Assembly (NCBI GenBank): GCA_947488625.1
Contig: CANKZR010000001.1
Location: forward strand, 1,922,001-1,986,000
Source: an uncultured Sphingomonadaceae bacterium
GTDB taxonomy: Bacteria; Pseudomonadota; Alphaproteobacteria; Sphingomonadales; Sphingomonadaceae
DNA length: 64,000 nucleotides
Direction of reading: 5' to 3'
The notes under the pieces were generated by a model. It saw nothing but the letters and a program-made list of their open reading frames with translations. It did no database searches and was not told where the DNA came from. Both the position numbers and the translations under genes were made by a program. Each line of letters opens with the position of its first letter. The first letter of the stretch is position 1. This document shows positions 43,701 through 51,267 of the stretch, in pieces.

Positions 43701-44160
43701 GAAAAGCCTCCAGCGTGGATTCGCCAAAAGCGATGCCCGGTCCAACGGCGAGCTGCTGCGCGTTAACGCGCGCGCCCGTCACCACGATGAAGTTGCCTGC
43801 ATCGGCGCTGGCATCGGCCGTCAATTCGAAAGTGTAGGAAGTGTTGCCCGACAAACTGATGAACTGGTCCTCGACCTGCTGCCCCTCGAACCCGGTCGCC
43901 GTCACGGTAACCGTGTAGGGACCGCCGGTGGTCAGCGAGCCGAACTGAAAACCACCGCTGGAATCGACGGTCTGCGTACGGGTCTGGTCGGTACGCGTGT
44001 CGGTGAGGGTGACGATCGCGCCGGAAACCGGGTTTCCTGCATCGTCGAGGACAACGCCCTGAACACCGGAAGTGGTTTGCTGGGCATGAGCGGCTTGCGG
44101 CGCGACGGCAGCGGCGGCGACGCCGAACACGCTGGCTGCGAGTAGATAACGGAGTTTCAT
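40729..44160 (-). CDS. TonB-dependent receptor with carboxypeptidase-regulatory-like domain (Oar-like)
   Basis: A 1143-residue outer-membrane receptor. Signal peptide (about 1-26, ending QAAHA); CarboxypepD_reg-like beta domain (about 30-115, GVQGVVLDDAGNPVSGAIVTL); plug (about 120-255, with SNTFTVDGV and GCLVNVVTKAGQNEFHGSAF); then a large 22-strand barrel ending WRIQIGARYEF with the terminal Phe needed for BAM assembly. Oar-type receptors import large or polymeric substrates or proteins' fragments with TonB energy. No SusD partner or TonB-box-linked regulator is adjacent. The substrate is unknown; the surrounding genes hint at nucleotides or peptides. Confidence 0.94.
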   Translation of the reverse strand: MKLRYLLAASVFGVAAAAVAPQAAHAQQTTSGVQGVVLDDAGNPVSGAIVTLTDTRTDQTRTQTVDSSGGFQFGSLTTGGPYTVTVTATGFEGQQVEDQFISLSGNTSYTFELTADASADAGNFIVVTGARVNAQQLAVGPGIAFGESTLEAFPSITRDIRDIIRIDPRVSLDRANEVDRISCLGGNDRSNTFTVDGVIQADVFGLNGTPFAARNALPLPFDAIGATSVEFAPFDVEYSEFTGCLVNVVTKAGQNEFHGSAFYAFRNADLRGDSIDGTPNIVDDFEEKRWGATLSGPIVPDRLFFSAAYEETDLGSANDFGPFGSGFANEANFVTQDQFDRFAEIASSQYGQDIGGYPTTLPESSVRYFGRLDAVITDDHRFEATYQRLEETNVESDTGSQELTGLNSFEDEGTISDYYSARLFSQWSDDLSTEVRLSRSDVSDVQGPVGFGEAQSENPTVRLVVGVPNATNGLIPEGQNGLLATGPGIFRSANALETQTDQAKFQVNWTPGDHDFKFGADLNDLEVYNLFAINATGTIFFRNLDDFANGVVASGGFSSVFGGADDLASGALGGATIAQTPSGDINETAATFNRRIISLYAQDSWQANLNLTLTAGLRVQFYDGDAPRDNPNFADRYGFSNAVSFDDLPTLWLPRFALDYEFDNDGFFYNTRFTAGVGRFSGGDPVVYFSNAFSNNGFSYANGDTFSDACDGLLDADGNFNVLSGGSFSGIPACALADAQATAGAGLADTQSTDPNFTLPSVWRGNLGLATQFGTQGGFFSDWSLNLDYIYSRFVDTLNFVDLSQTPNPSRGIGGFTVDGRPIYAAIDPSNAGCGAELQGTGGTPPVYSNLSAACFNTRRDDEIQLTNGPSYDSHVVSLLLSKGFDGGLFTSGGRVDMNFGYAWTESNNNRNNGSSTATSSYDVTAAFDRQDPAISTSNNETRHNLTMAVNLREQFIQDYDTQLGFIFVARSGRPYSLTFDGGGVFNDSSSGSDNALLYVPTGAGDPFVSPLSDASAVSELVDYVNESGCDFTAGQSIERNSCRNDWFFDLDLRLSQEIPGPAHFAGITDDRIELFMDFDNFLNFLDDSWNVSRARGDFVDLVDGGVDSEGRYIISDFNPDDQNFVSTTSSIWRIQIGARYEF

Positions 44161-44249
44161 GTCTCGAGATCCCTAATCGAGGAGAGGTGGGTAGGAGCCC
44201 GTCTAAGTGGCTAGCGGGCGACTAGCGGCACCAGGGGACAGTTTCTTTG

Positions 44250-44271
44250 CTGTGATATGACAGACGGTCAA
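44250..44271 (-). promoter_or_regulatory. Possible promoter/operator of the TonB receptor gene
   Basis: On the minus strand TTGACC (44271-44266) could be a -35 element. It is followed by CTGTCATATCACAG (44263-44250), palindromic except at two symmetric positions, ~90 bp before the start codon. I find no convincing -10. The element may be an operator; this is a weak call. Confidence 0.3.
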
Positions 44272-44406
44272 AAACCAGACGCGAGGGGGACTTAATTGCT
44301 GCAATGCGGCGCATTTGCCCGCGGCTGTTGCTGCATCGCAACACAGTTTCCCATGATACCAGGTCCGTTCGGCAAAGCAGGACCCCGGATCAGTTGTCGC
44401 GCGGGC

Positions 44407-45330
44407 TCAGGCGAGTCCGATTTCGCGCAGCCTCTGCATCAGATAGTCGTGCGCAAGAATCGGTGGCGGGGCTATTTCGCCCGGTTCCACGCACTGCGGC
44501 AGCGGCTGGATCAGGAAATCCGGCCGGAAATGCAGGAAGAAGGGCATCGAATAGCGCGACCTGCGCGCCGCTTCGCCCGATGGGTTGACCACGCGGTGCG
44601 TGGTAGAGCGCAGCTTCCCGTTCGTCAGCCGATCCAGCATGTCGCCGACATTGACTGCCAGTGCGCCGGGCGGCGGAGAGACGGGGATCCATTCGCCCTG
44701 CCGGTTGAGAAGTTCGAGGCCAGCCTCCTCCGCGCCCAGCAACAGGGTGATGGTGTTGATGTCGCCGTGTGCGGCTGCACGGATCGCGCCCTCCGGCGCA
44801 TCTTCGGGCAACGGAGAATAATGCAGCAGGCGCATGACCGAGTTGCCGTCTTCCACACTTTGCTCGAACCAGTCGACTTCCAGCCCCAGGTGCAGGGCTA
44901 TGGCACTAAGCACGCGCGCGCCCGTCTCCTCGAAAGCGCGGTACAGTTCCTCGAAGGTTTCCCGAAATCCCGCCAGTTCGTCTGGCCAGATATTGGGCGA
45001 CATGGTGCTGGAAAGCGGATGCCCAACGGGCAGGCTGCGCCCGACGTGCCAGAATTCCTTCAGATCATGAACCTTGGCATCCTTCGCGATTTCCGTTCCG
45101 AACGGTGTATAACCACGCGCACCGCCGCCCCCCTCGACGTGATAGCCGCGCTTCACGGTATCGGGCAGAGCGAAAAAGTCGCGCGCCATGGTTTCAGCCC
45201 GGTCGATCAGGTCCTGCGGAATTGCGTGATCGCACACGATGGCGAAACCGTATTCGGCAAAGCTTCGGCCCAGTTCATCGGCGATCTGGCTTACTGGACG
45301 TGCGAGCGATATCGTGGCGATATTTTCCAT
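44407..45330 (-). CDS. Isopenicillin-N-synthase-like 2-oxoglutarate/Fe(II) oxygenase
   Basis: A 307-residue enzyme. A DIOX_N-like N-domain (about 1-120: AEYGFAIVCDHAIPQDLI) and the jelly-roll core with the iron triad HGDINTITLLLG (His, Asp) and STTHRVVNPSG (His), then RYSMPFF, whose Arg binds 2-oxoglutarate. IPNS-like family members include plant hormone oxidases and fungal thymine-7-hydroxylase. It lies 12 nt after a concentrative nucleoside transporter gene on the same strand, so a nucleoside or nucleobase substrate is plausible but unproven. Confidence 0.88.
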   Translation of the reverse strand: MENIATISLARPVSQIADELGRSFAEYGFAIVCDHAIPQDLIDRAETMARDFFALPDTVKRGYHVEGGGGARGYTPFGTEIAKDAKVHDLKEFWHVGRSLPVGHPLSSTMSPNIWPDELAGFRETFEELYRAFEETGARVLSAIALHLGLEVDWFEQSVEDGNSVMRLLHYSPLPEDAPEGAIRAAAHGDINTITLLLGAEEAGLELLNRQGEWIPVSPPPGALAVNVGDMLDRLTNGKLRSTTHRVVNPSGEAARRSRYSMPFFLHFRPDFLIQPLPQCVEPGEIAPPPILAHDYLMQRLREIGLA

Positions 45331-45342
45331 GGGGCAAGGCCT

Positions 45343-46662
45343 TTAATAGGGAAGGAACAGGCCCGCCAGTGCCGCGCTCATCAAATTGGCGAGCGAGCCT
45401 GCAGCCAGCGCCTTCAGGCCCAGTTTTGCGATGACCGGTCTCTGGTTGGGCGCAAGGCCACCCGTCACCGCCATCTGGATGGCAATCGAGCTGAAATTGG
45501 CAAAACCGCACAAGGCAAAGGTGACGATAGCAGCAGAGCGCGGAGCCAGCGTACCGTCCGCCAGTGCACCCAGTTCGATGAAAGCGACGAATTCGTTGAG
45601 CACGATCTTCGTGCCGAACAGCCCCCCAGCCGTGACCGCTTCCGTCCATGGAATCCCCAGCAGGAACATGATCGGCGCGAAAACCCAACCAAGAATCTGC
45701 TGGAAGGATATCTCGGGCATGCCGAACCAGCCGCCGACCGCCCCAAGTACGCCGTTGGCCAGGGCTATCAGGGCAACAAAGGTAAGCACCATCGCACCAA
45801 CCGCCACGGCCAGCTTCAAACCGGTTTGCGCACCCTGCGCGGCCGCCTCGATGATGTTGGCGGCGCGGCCATGTTCATCGAAATGCGCAGCGGCCTCGAC
45901 CTCGTGCGGGCGTTCGCCTTCGGTAATGGCCGCCGGACCTTCGCTGCTGATGCGGCTGTGCGGCAATGTAACCTCGCCTTCGGCCTCCGGTGCGGGTTCT
46001 TCTGTATCGGGCATGATGATCTTCGCCATCAATATGCCGCCCGGGGCCGACATGAAGGCCGCCGCCAGCAGCACCGGCAGATAGCTTGCCCCCAGCAGCC
46101 CGGCATAGGCGGCCAGGATAGTGCCGGCCACACCCGCCATGCCCACGGTCATCAGGGTGAACAGCCGGGAGGGCGATAGCGCTGCGAGATAGGGTCGCAC
46201 CACCAGCGGGCTTTCGGACTGGCCGACGAAGATGTTGGCTGCGGAACCAAGCGATTCGACCTTGGATATGCCGGTAATCCAGCCAATCGCCCCGCCCAGC
46301 CAGCGCACCAGCCGCTGCATCACGCCGACATGATAAAGGATCGAAACAAGAGCGGCGAAGAACACGATCACCGGCAAAGCGCCCAGCGCAAAGGTGTTGG
46401 ACAACGGATTGTTGTCATTGCTGCCGAACAGGAACTGCGTGCCGGCATCGGCATAGGAAAGCAGCGCCGATACGCCATCGGCCATGACGCGAATCACCGA
46501 TGCCCCCCAGTCCGTGCGCAATACCAGTGCGGCGATACCGGCCTGCAAGGCGAAGGCCGCGGCCACGATGCGCAGCCTGATCTGGCGTTTGGCGCTGGAT
46601 AGCAGAAAGGCAATCAGCAGGATGGCGGCAATTCCCGCAAGCGAGATCAATTGGGGAGGCAC
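45343..46662 (-). CDS. Concentrative nucleoside transporter (CNT/NupC family)
   Basis: A 439-residue inner-membrane symporter with about 8-10 TM helices. The CNT core is clear: NPLSNTFALGALPVIVFFAALVSILYHVG, GQSESPLVVRPYLAALSPSRLFTLM, GTKIVLNEFVAFIELG and IVTFALCGFANFSSIAIQMA. The loop after TM5 (about 220-270) is longer and more acidic than in E. coli NupC. It imports nucleosides with Na+ or H+. The start is a GTG with AGGAG seven bases upstream. First gene of a two-gene unit with the IPNS-like oxygenase. Confidence 0.94.
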   Translation of the reverse strand: MPPQLISLAGIAAILLIAFLLSSAKRQIRLRIVAAAFALQAGIAALVLRTDWGASVIRVMADGVSALLSYADAGTQFLFGSNDNNPLSNTFALGALPVIVFFAALVSILYHVGVMQRLVRWLGGAIGWITGISKVESLGSAANIFVGQSESPLVVRPYLAALSPSRLFTLMTVGMAGVAGTILAAYAGLLGASYLPVLLAAAFMSAPGGILMAKIIMPDTEEPAPEAEGEVTLPHSRISSEGPAAITEGERPHEVEAAAHFDEHGRAANIIEAAAQGAQTGLKLAVAVGAMVLTFVALIALANGVLGAVGGWFGMPEISFQQILGWVFAPIMFLLGIPWTEAVTAGGLFGTKIVLNEFVAFIELGALADGTLAPRSAAIVTFALCGFANFSSIAIQMAVTGGLAPNQRPVIAKLGLKALAAGSLANLMSAALAGLFLPY

Positions 46663-46788
46663 GGCTACTCCTGATTTTGTGGCGAGGGCCCATCTTGCCT
46701 ATCTGCGCCGCCCGTTCAAACGGTTTTTGCGCACGACGAATGCGTTCTGCCCCTTCCAATTGCAGCCATCGTTTTATAGCGCCCTCGA

Positions 46789-47463
46789 ATGGATCGAAAA
46801 TCACCTGTCGACTCGCTACCCCGTTCGTTCTTCGTATTCTCGCTGCTGTACGGCGGGATGACGGTGATCGCGGGCGTTCTGGCCTACAAGCAATTCGCCA
46901 TCGGGCCCATCGTGGTGGAAAGCGGCATATTGGCTTTCCTGCTGCTGGTGGTACTCTCCAGCGCGGTATCGCAATTGCATGGAAAGCCCGCGGCGGACAG
47001 GCTGGTGCTATGGGGATTCCTTCCCCTTGCATTTTCCATCGCGCTGATCGGGCTGGTGCTGCTCTTGCCTGCATCACCCGAAATGCCTGCGGAAAACCTT
47101 TCCGCGTTCGAGCGGGTTCACGGGCAGACCCCGCGCATCATGGCGGCGGGGCCTGTGGCCTACGGGGTGTCGCTGCTGTTGAACGTGTGGATATTCGACA
47201 AGCTGCGCGGGACAGATCGTGCTGAGGGCAACAGCTTCGGGCTGATGGCGCGCGGCGCTGTTGCCTCGGCAATCAGCCAGGCGGTGGATACGCTCATTTT
47301 CATCACCCTCGCCTTCTATGGCGAATTTCCCATCGGTAATCTGCTGATTGGGCAAGCCATTGCCAAGATCGTGCTCTCCTTCGTGCTGGTGCCGTTCCTG
47401 ATCCTCGGTGCAGTGGCAATCGCCCGGTGGTTGGATGGGCAACGTCAGGTGGCTTCGACATGA
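46789..47463 (+). CDS. VUT-family (YhhQ) queuosine precursor transporter
   Basis: A 224-residue membrane protein with six TM helices. IGPIVVESGILAFLLLVVLSS, GPVAYGVSLLLNVWIFDKLRG and GAVASAISQAVDTLIFITLAF are the COG1738/VUT signature segments. E. coli YhhQ imports preQ0 and preQ1. It overlaps cdd by ATGA. The ribosome site is poor (no clear SD), and I found no preQ1 riboswitch-like aptamer in the 126-bp gap before it. Other nitrogenous base substrates are possible given the cytidine deaminase partner. Confidence 0.9.
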   Translation: MDRKSPVDSLPRSFFVFSLLYGGMTVIAGVLAYKQFAIGPIVVESGILAFLLLVVLSSAVSQLHGKPAADRLVLWGFLPLAFSIALIGLVLLLPASPEMPAENLSAFERVHGQTPRIMAAGPVAYGVSLLLNVWIFDKLRGTDRAEGNSFGLMARGAVASAISQAVDTLIFITLAFYGEFPIGNLLIGQAIAKIVLSFVLVPFLILGAVAIARWLDGQRQVAST

Positions 47464-47888
47464 GCGACAAATTGATCACCGCCGCCATGTCCGCACGGGC
47501 CAGCGCCCATGCGCCCTATTCCGATTTCCTCGTCGGCTGCGCGGTGGAGAGCGAAAATGGCGAGATCGCGCAGGGCGCCAACATGGAGAACGTGTGCTAC
47601 CGGCTGGGCGTCTGCGCCGAGCAGTCAGCACTGGCAGCCGCGCAAATTGCCTTCGGTCTTGGCAAGGTGAAGCGCGTGTTGGTGGTGGGCGGACCACGTT
47701 CTGCCGACGAGACGGCTTCGGGCGATCCGGTCATGCCGTGCGGCGGATGCCGACAGGCGATTATGGAAGCTGCGCAGATCTCCGGCCGCGATATCGAGGT
47801 GACCTGCTGCGATCACAATGGCGGGCAACAGGTGACAACAAGTATCAGCGCGCTGCTTCCTGCCGCCTTCTCTTTCACGAAAGACTGA
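47460..47888 (+). CDS. cdd: Cytidine deaminase
   Basis: A 142-residue homotetrameric-type deaminase converting (deoxy)cytidine to (deoxy)uridine. Zinc ligands: Cys of CAEQSALAAA (about 53) and PCGGCRQ (about 90-96); the Glu of CAEQ shuttles protons. N-terminal ARASAHAPYSDFLVGCAV is standard. It overlaps the VUT transporter gene by four bases and abuts the phoD stop on the other strand with no gap. Confidence 0.95.
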   Translation: MSDKLITAAMSARASAHAPYSDFLVGCAVESENGEIAQGANMENVCYRLGVCAEQSALAAAQIAFGLGKVKRVLVVGGPRSADETASGDPVMPCGGCRQAIMEAAQISGRDIEVTCCDHNGGQQVTTSISALLPAAFSFTKD

Positions 47889-49487
47889 TCAGGCGTCCGC
47901 CAGCGATTCGGGACGGCCGTGCTCCACCGCCATTCGGTGCCGAGTGCGGATTTGAGCGCCGCGTTCTCTTACATTGTCGAGCGTCTTGAACTCGGTCGTC
48001 CATAGATCGTGCGTCACGTCGCAGATCACGTAACCGCGCTGGGCATTGTGCCATTTGAGCTGCGGGTTTTCCTGCTGGATGAGCAATGTGTCCGGCCGCT
48101 GATCGACGCCGTTGCCGCCCGATGTGATCGATGTGGAGACAAATTCGGTAGCGACCGGACGCGCGGCAGGTGCCTTTCCGTCGATATGCAGTTCCCCGGC
48201 GTAATTCTGGTGCTCGTCCCCCGTCAGCACCACGACATTGCCCCGCCCTTGCTCGCGCACGGCCTTCAGCACGCGGCGGCGCGGTTCGCGATAGCCAGCC
48301 CAGCTGTCGAGGTTCTCGGTGCGCCCTTCACCCGGCATGCGATCGAGATCCATCATCATGATCTGCTGGGCCAGTACTTGCCATCGTGCATCCGAGGCCT
48401 GCATCCGCCCCAACAGCCATTCTTCCTGCCCGCCGCCCAGAACCGCAGTATCGCGCCGACTTATAGCTTCGCAGGCCACGCCCCAGCGATCCTCGCACGG
48501 CTGATCGCTGCGATATTGCCGGGTATCCAGCAGGTTGAGATCGAGCAGGTCGCCATAGCGCGCCTGGCGATAAAGCTGCATCTGTGGGCCGCGCGGCATC
48601 GAGGAAGCGCGCAGCGGCATATTCTCGTAATAGGCCTGCATGGCGATTTGCTTGCGCAGCGCAAATACCGCTTCGGGCGTGCCATCCTGATCGATATCGC
48701 CAACCCAGTTGTTATCGATCTCATGGTCATCCCAGGTCACGAACCATGGCGCTGCCGCATGTGCGGCCTGAAGGTCGGTATCCATTTTGGTCTGCGCGTA
48801 ACGGCGGCGATAGTCGCTCAAGGTATAAAGCTCGTCGCCCGCATATTGGCGGACGTTTTCCAGCGGCCCGGTCTCACCGCCATTCCACACTCTGCTGGAT
48901 CGGCCTTCGTAGATATAGTCGCCATAGCAGAACACGAAGTCCGGCTCTTCGGCGGCAAGGTGCCGATGGGCGGTGTAATATCCCTGTTCGTAATGCTGGC
49001 ATCCCGCTATCCCGAAACGCAATCGTTCGAGCGGCTGGCCAGGCGCAGGCAAAGTCTTGGCGCGGCCCCAAAGGCTACGCTCCCGCCCGGCGGTGAAGCG
49101 ATACCAGTAGGGGCGGTCCGGCTGCAGGCCTGCCACTTCCACGTGGACGCTGTGACCGAGTTCCGGCCGGGCCACAGCGGTGCCAGCCTGCACCACGTCG
49201 CGAAAACGATCGTCCGCCGCCACTTCCCAGCCCAGTTCGACGGCGGCCGCAGGCATCCCGTAATTCAGCTCCAGCGGATCGGGTGCCAGTCGGGTCCAGA
49301 TCACGAAGCCGTCGTGCGCCGGATCGCCGGACGCGACGCCTAACTGGAACGGATAGTTGCGAAACACCGGCGCTGCCAACACCGGCGCACCAACAGGCAG
49401 CGCAAAGGCCGTTATCGCGGCACCACCAAAGCTGCGCAGCAGATTTCGCCTGTTCAGTATGATCTGCCTGTGTCGCCGATCCGCCAT
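47889..49487 (-). CDS. phoD: PhoD-type alkaline phosphatase/phosphodiesterase, Tat-exported
   Basis: A 532-residue protein with a Tat signal (NRRNLLRSFGGAAITAFALP, about residues 12-31), a PhoD_N domain (about 40-140) and a metallophosphatase domain with RFGIAGCQHYEQGYYTA, FVFCYGDYIYEG, TWDDHEIDNNW and VVLTGDEHQNYAGEL supplying the Fe/Ca-binding residues. PhoD hydrolyses phosphomonoesters and diesters outside the inner membrane. The ATG at 49487 (MADRRHRQ) is preferred over one at 49526. It sits beside nuclease and nucleoside-uptake genes, so dephosphorylating nucleotides before transport is likely. Confidence 0.92.
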   Translation of the reverse strand: MADRRHRQIILNRRNLLRSFGGAAITAFALPVGAPVLAAPVFRNYPFQLGVASGDPAHDGFVIWTRLAPDPLELNYGMPAAAVELGWEVAADDRFRDVVQAGTAVARPELGHSVHVEVAGLQPDRPYWYRFTAGRERSLWGRAKTLPAPGQPLERLRFGIAGCQHYEQGYYTAHRHLAAEEPDFVFCYGDYIYEGRSSRVWNGGETGPLENVRQYAGDELYTLSDYRRRYAQTKMDTDLQAAHAAAPWFVTWDDHEIDNNWVGDIDQDGTPEAVFALRKQIAMQAYYENMPLRASSMPRGPQMQLYRQARYGDLLDLNLLDTRQYRSDQPCEDRWGVACEAISRRDTAVLGGGQEEWLLGRMQASDARWQVLAQQIMMMDLDRMPGEGRTENLDSWAGYREPRRRVLKAVREQGRGNVVVLTGDEHQNYAGELHIDGKAPAARPVATEFVSTSITSGGNGVDQRPDTLLIQQENPQLKWHNAQRGYVICDVTHDLWTTEFKTLDNVRERGAQIRTRHRMAVEHGRPESLADA

Positions 49488-49584
49488 GTCTCTGATTCTC
49501 CGGGAAACGTTACCGCGGATATGCATGGGCTTTGTTGCAGATCAAATGCAACAAAGCATGCCGGATCGGCTCGCAGCTTTTCCC

Positions 49585-50511
49585 TTACAGCTTCTCTGTC
49601 AGCTCCGGCACGGCGTTGAACAGGTCAGCGACCAGGCCGATATCGGCGACCTGGAAGATGGGGGCATCGGCATCCTTGTTGATCGCCACGATCACCTTGG
49701 AGTCCTTCATGCCCGCCAAGTGCTGGATCGCGCCCGAGATACCGATGGCGATGTAGACTTCCGGTGCCACGATCTTGCCGGTCTGGCCGACCTGGTAATC
49801 GTTGGGCACATAGCCTGCATCCACCGCTGCGCGGCTGGCACCGATGGCGGCGCCCAGCTTGTCTGCCAGCGGGGTGATATATTGTTCGAACGTCTCGCCA
49901 TCCTTCAGCGCCCGGCCGCCGGAGACGACAATGCCTGCACTGGTAAGTTCGGGACGATCGCTCTTTACCGCATCAAGACCCACGAAACTGGAAAGGCTCG
50001 CATCGCCGGGGCCGCTTGTCGCCTCCACGCTGGCGCTGCCACCTTCGGCTTCGGCCTTGTCGAAGGCCGTGGTGCGCACGGTGATCACCAGCTTGGGATC
50101 GGACGATTCCACCGTGGCGATGGCGTTGCCGGCATAGATCGGGCGGGTGAAGCTCTTGGGGCCTTCCACACTGATAATGTCCGACACCTGCATCACGTCC
50201 AGCTGCGCCGCCACGCGCGGCAGCACGTTCTTGCCCGTGGTGGTGGCAGGCGCCAGCACGGCGTCGTAGCCATCCATCAGGCCCGCAATCAGAGGAGCGA
50301 CGTTTTCAGCCAGGCCATCGCCATAGGCCGCATCGTCGGCCAGCAGCACTTTCTCGACACCGGCGATCTTTGCAGTAGCATCGGCCGCAGCCTGCGATCC
50401 TGCAACCAGCACGTGGACAGGGCCGCCCAGCGCGGCCGCCGCGGTGACGGTGGAGAGGGTGGCATCGGCAACGGTGTCGCCATGCGGTTCAGCAAATACA
50501 AGAGCAGTCAT
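49585..50511 (-). CDS. etfA: Electron transfer flavoprotein, alpha subunit
   Basis: A 308-residue subunit. The FAD-binding C-terminal half has the ETF-alpha signature region [22 protein letters not shown] and [31 protein letters not shown]. With EtfB it passes electrons from acyl-CoA dehydrogenases, one of which starts the valine cluster at the right edge, to ETF:quinone oxidoreductase. Its ATG overlaps the etfB stop by one base. Confidence 0.97.
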   Translation of the reverse strand: MTALVFAEPHGDTVADATLSTVTAAAALGGPVHVLVAGSQAAADATAKIAGVEKVLLADDAAYGDGLAENVAPLIAGLMDGYDAVLAPATTTGKNVLPRVAAQLDVMQVSDIISVEGPKSFTRPIYAGNAIATVESSDPKLVITVRTTAFDKAEAEGGSASVEATSGPGDASLSSFVGLDAVKSDRPELTSAGIVVSGGRALKDGETFEQYITPLADKLGAAIGASRAAVDAGYVPNDYQVGQTGKIVAPEVYIAIGISGAIQHLAGMKDSKVIVAINKDADAPIFQVADIGLVADLFNAVPELTEKL

Positions 50512-51257
50512 CAGGCAACTCCCAGGGCTTTGAGCTTGGCGACCAATGCATCGACATCTTCCACGATCTCGCCTGCCTGGCGAACCGGGGGGTCGGACAC
50601 GTTGGTGGTGGTAAGGCGCGGGGCCACATCGACGCCGAAGTCATCGGGCGTCTTGGTGTCGAGCGGCTTCTTCTTCGCCCTCATGATATTGGGCAGCGAG
50701 GCATAGCGCGGCTCGTTCAAACGAAGATCGGTGGTGACGATGGCGGGCAGCGTCAGCTTCACCGTCTCCAGCCCGCCGTCCACTTCGCGCGTGACGGACA
50801 CGCTGTCGCCATCAAGCTCAACCTTGCTGGCAAAGGTGCCCTGCGGGCGGTTCAGCAATGCAGCCAGCATCTGGCCGGTCTGGTTGGAATCGTCGTCGAT
50901 CGCCTGCTTGCCCAGCATCACGATGCCGGGCTCTTCCTGCTCGACGATAGCCTTCAGGATCTTTGCGACGGCCAGCGGTTCGACCAGTTCGTCGCTCTCC
51001 ACCAGGATCGCGCGGTCTGCACCCATGGCAAGCGCTGTACGCAGCGTCTCCTGCGCCTTGGCGGGACCGACGGACACGGCAATGACTTCTTCCGCCTTGC
51101 CGGCTTCCTTCAACCGAAGCGCTTCTTCCACCGCGATCTCGTCGAACGGGTTCATGCTCATCTTGACGTTCGCAAGATCGACACCCGAACCGTCCGCCTT
51201 CACGCGCGGCTTCACGTTGTAATCAATCACCCGCTTCACGGGCACGAGGATCTTCAT
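50511..51257 (-). CDS. etfB: Electron transfer flavoprotein, beta subunit
   Basis: A 248-residue subunit with AMP site and the ETF-beta recognition loop (typical [19 protein letters not shown] start; [10 protein letters not shown] and [22 protein letters not shown] in mid-protein). It begins 10 nt after the pccA stop, so it is probably cotranscribed with the propionyl-CoA operon. Confidence 0.97.
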   Translation of the reverse strand: MKILVPVKRVIDYNVKPRVKADGSGVDLANVKMSMNPFDEIAVEEALRLKEAGKAEEVIAVSVGPAKAQETLRTALAMGADRAILVESDELVEPLAVAKILKAIVEQEEPGIVMLGKQAIDDDSNQTGQMLAALLNRPQGTFASKVELDGDSVSVTREVDGGLETVKLTLPAIVTTDLRLNEPRYASLPNIMRAKKKPLDTKTPDDFGVDVAPRLTTTNVSDPPVRQAGEIVEDVDALVAKLKALGVA

Positions 51258-51267
51258 GGCGCTATTC

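Noticed and set aside
41329-44145. 938-codon open frame antisense to the TonB receptor gene, and other long antisense frames over hmgA, malQ, pccB and the TIR gene
   Set aside because: High-GC genes give long opposite-strand open frames; these have no domain signature, no ribosome site and mirror codon bias of the real gene.
46663-46788. preQ1 riboswitch before the VUT gene
   Set aside because: No recognisable aptamer-like stem plus A-rich tail; only a 4-bp CCGT/ACGG stem before TTTTT.
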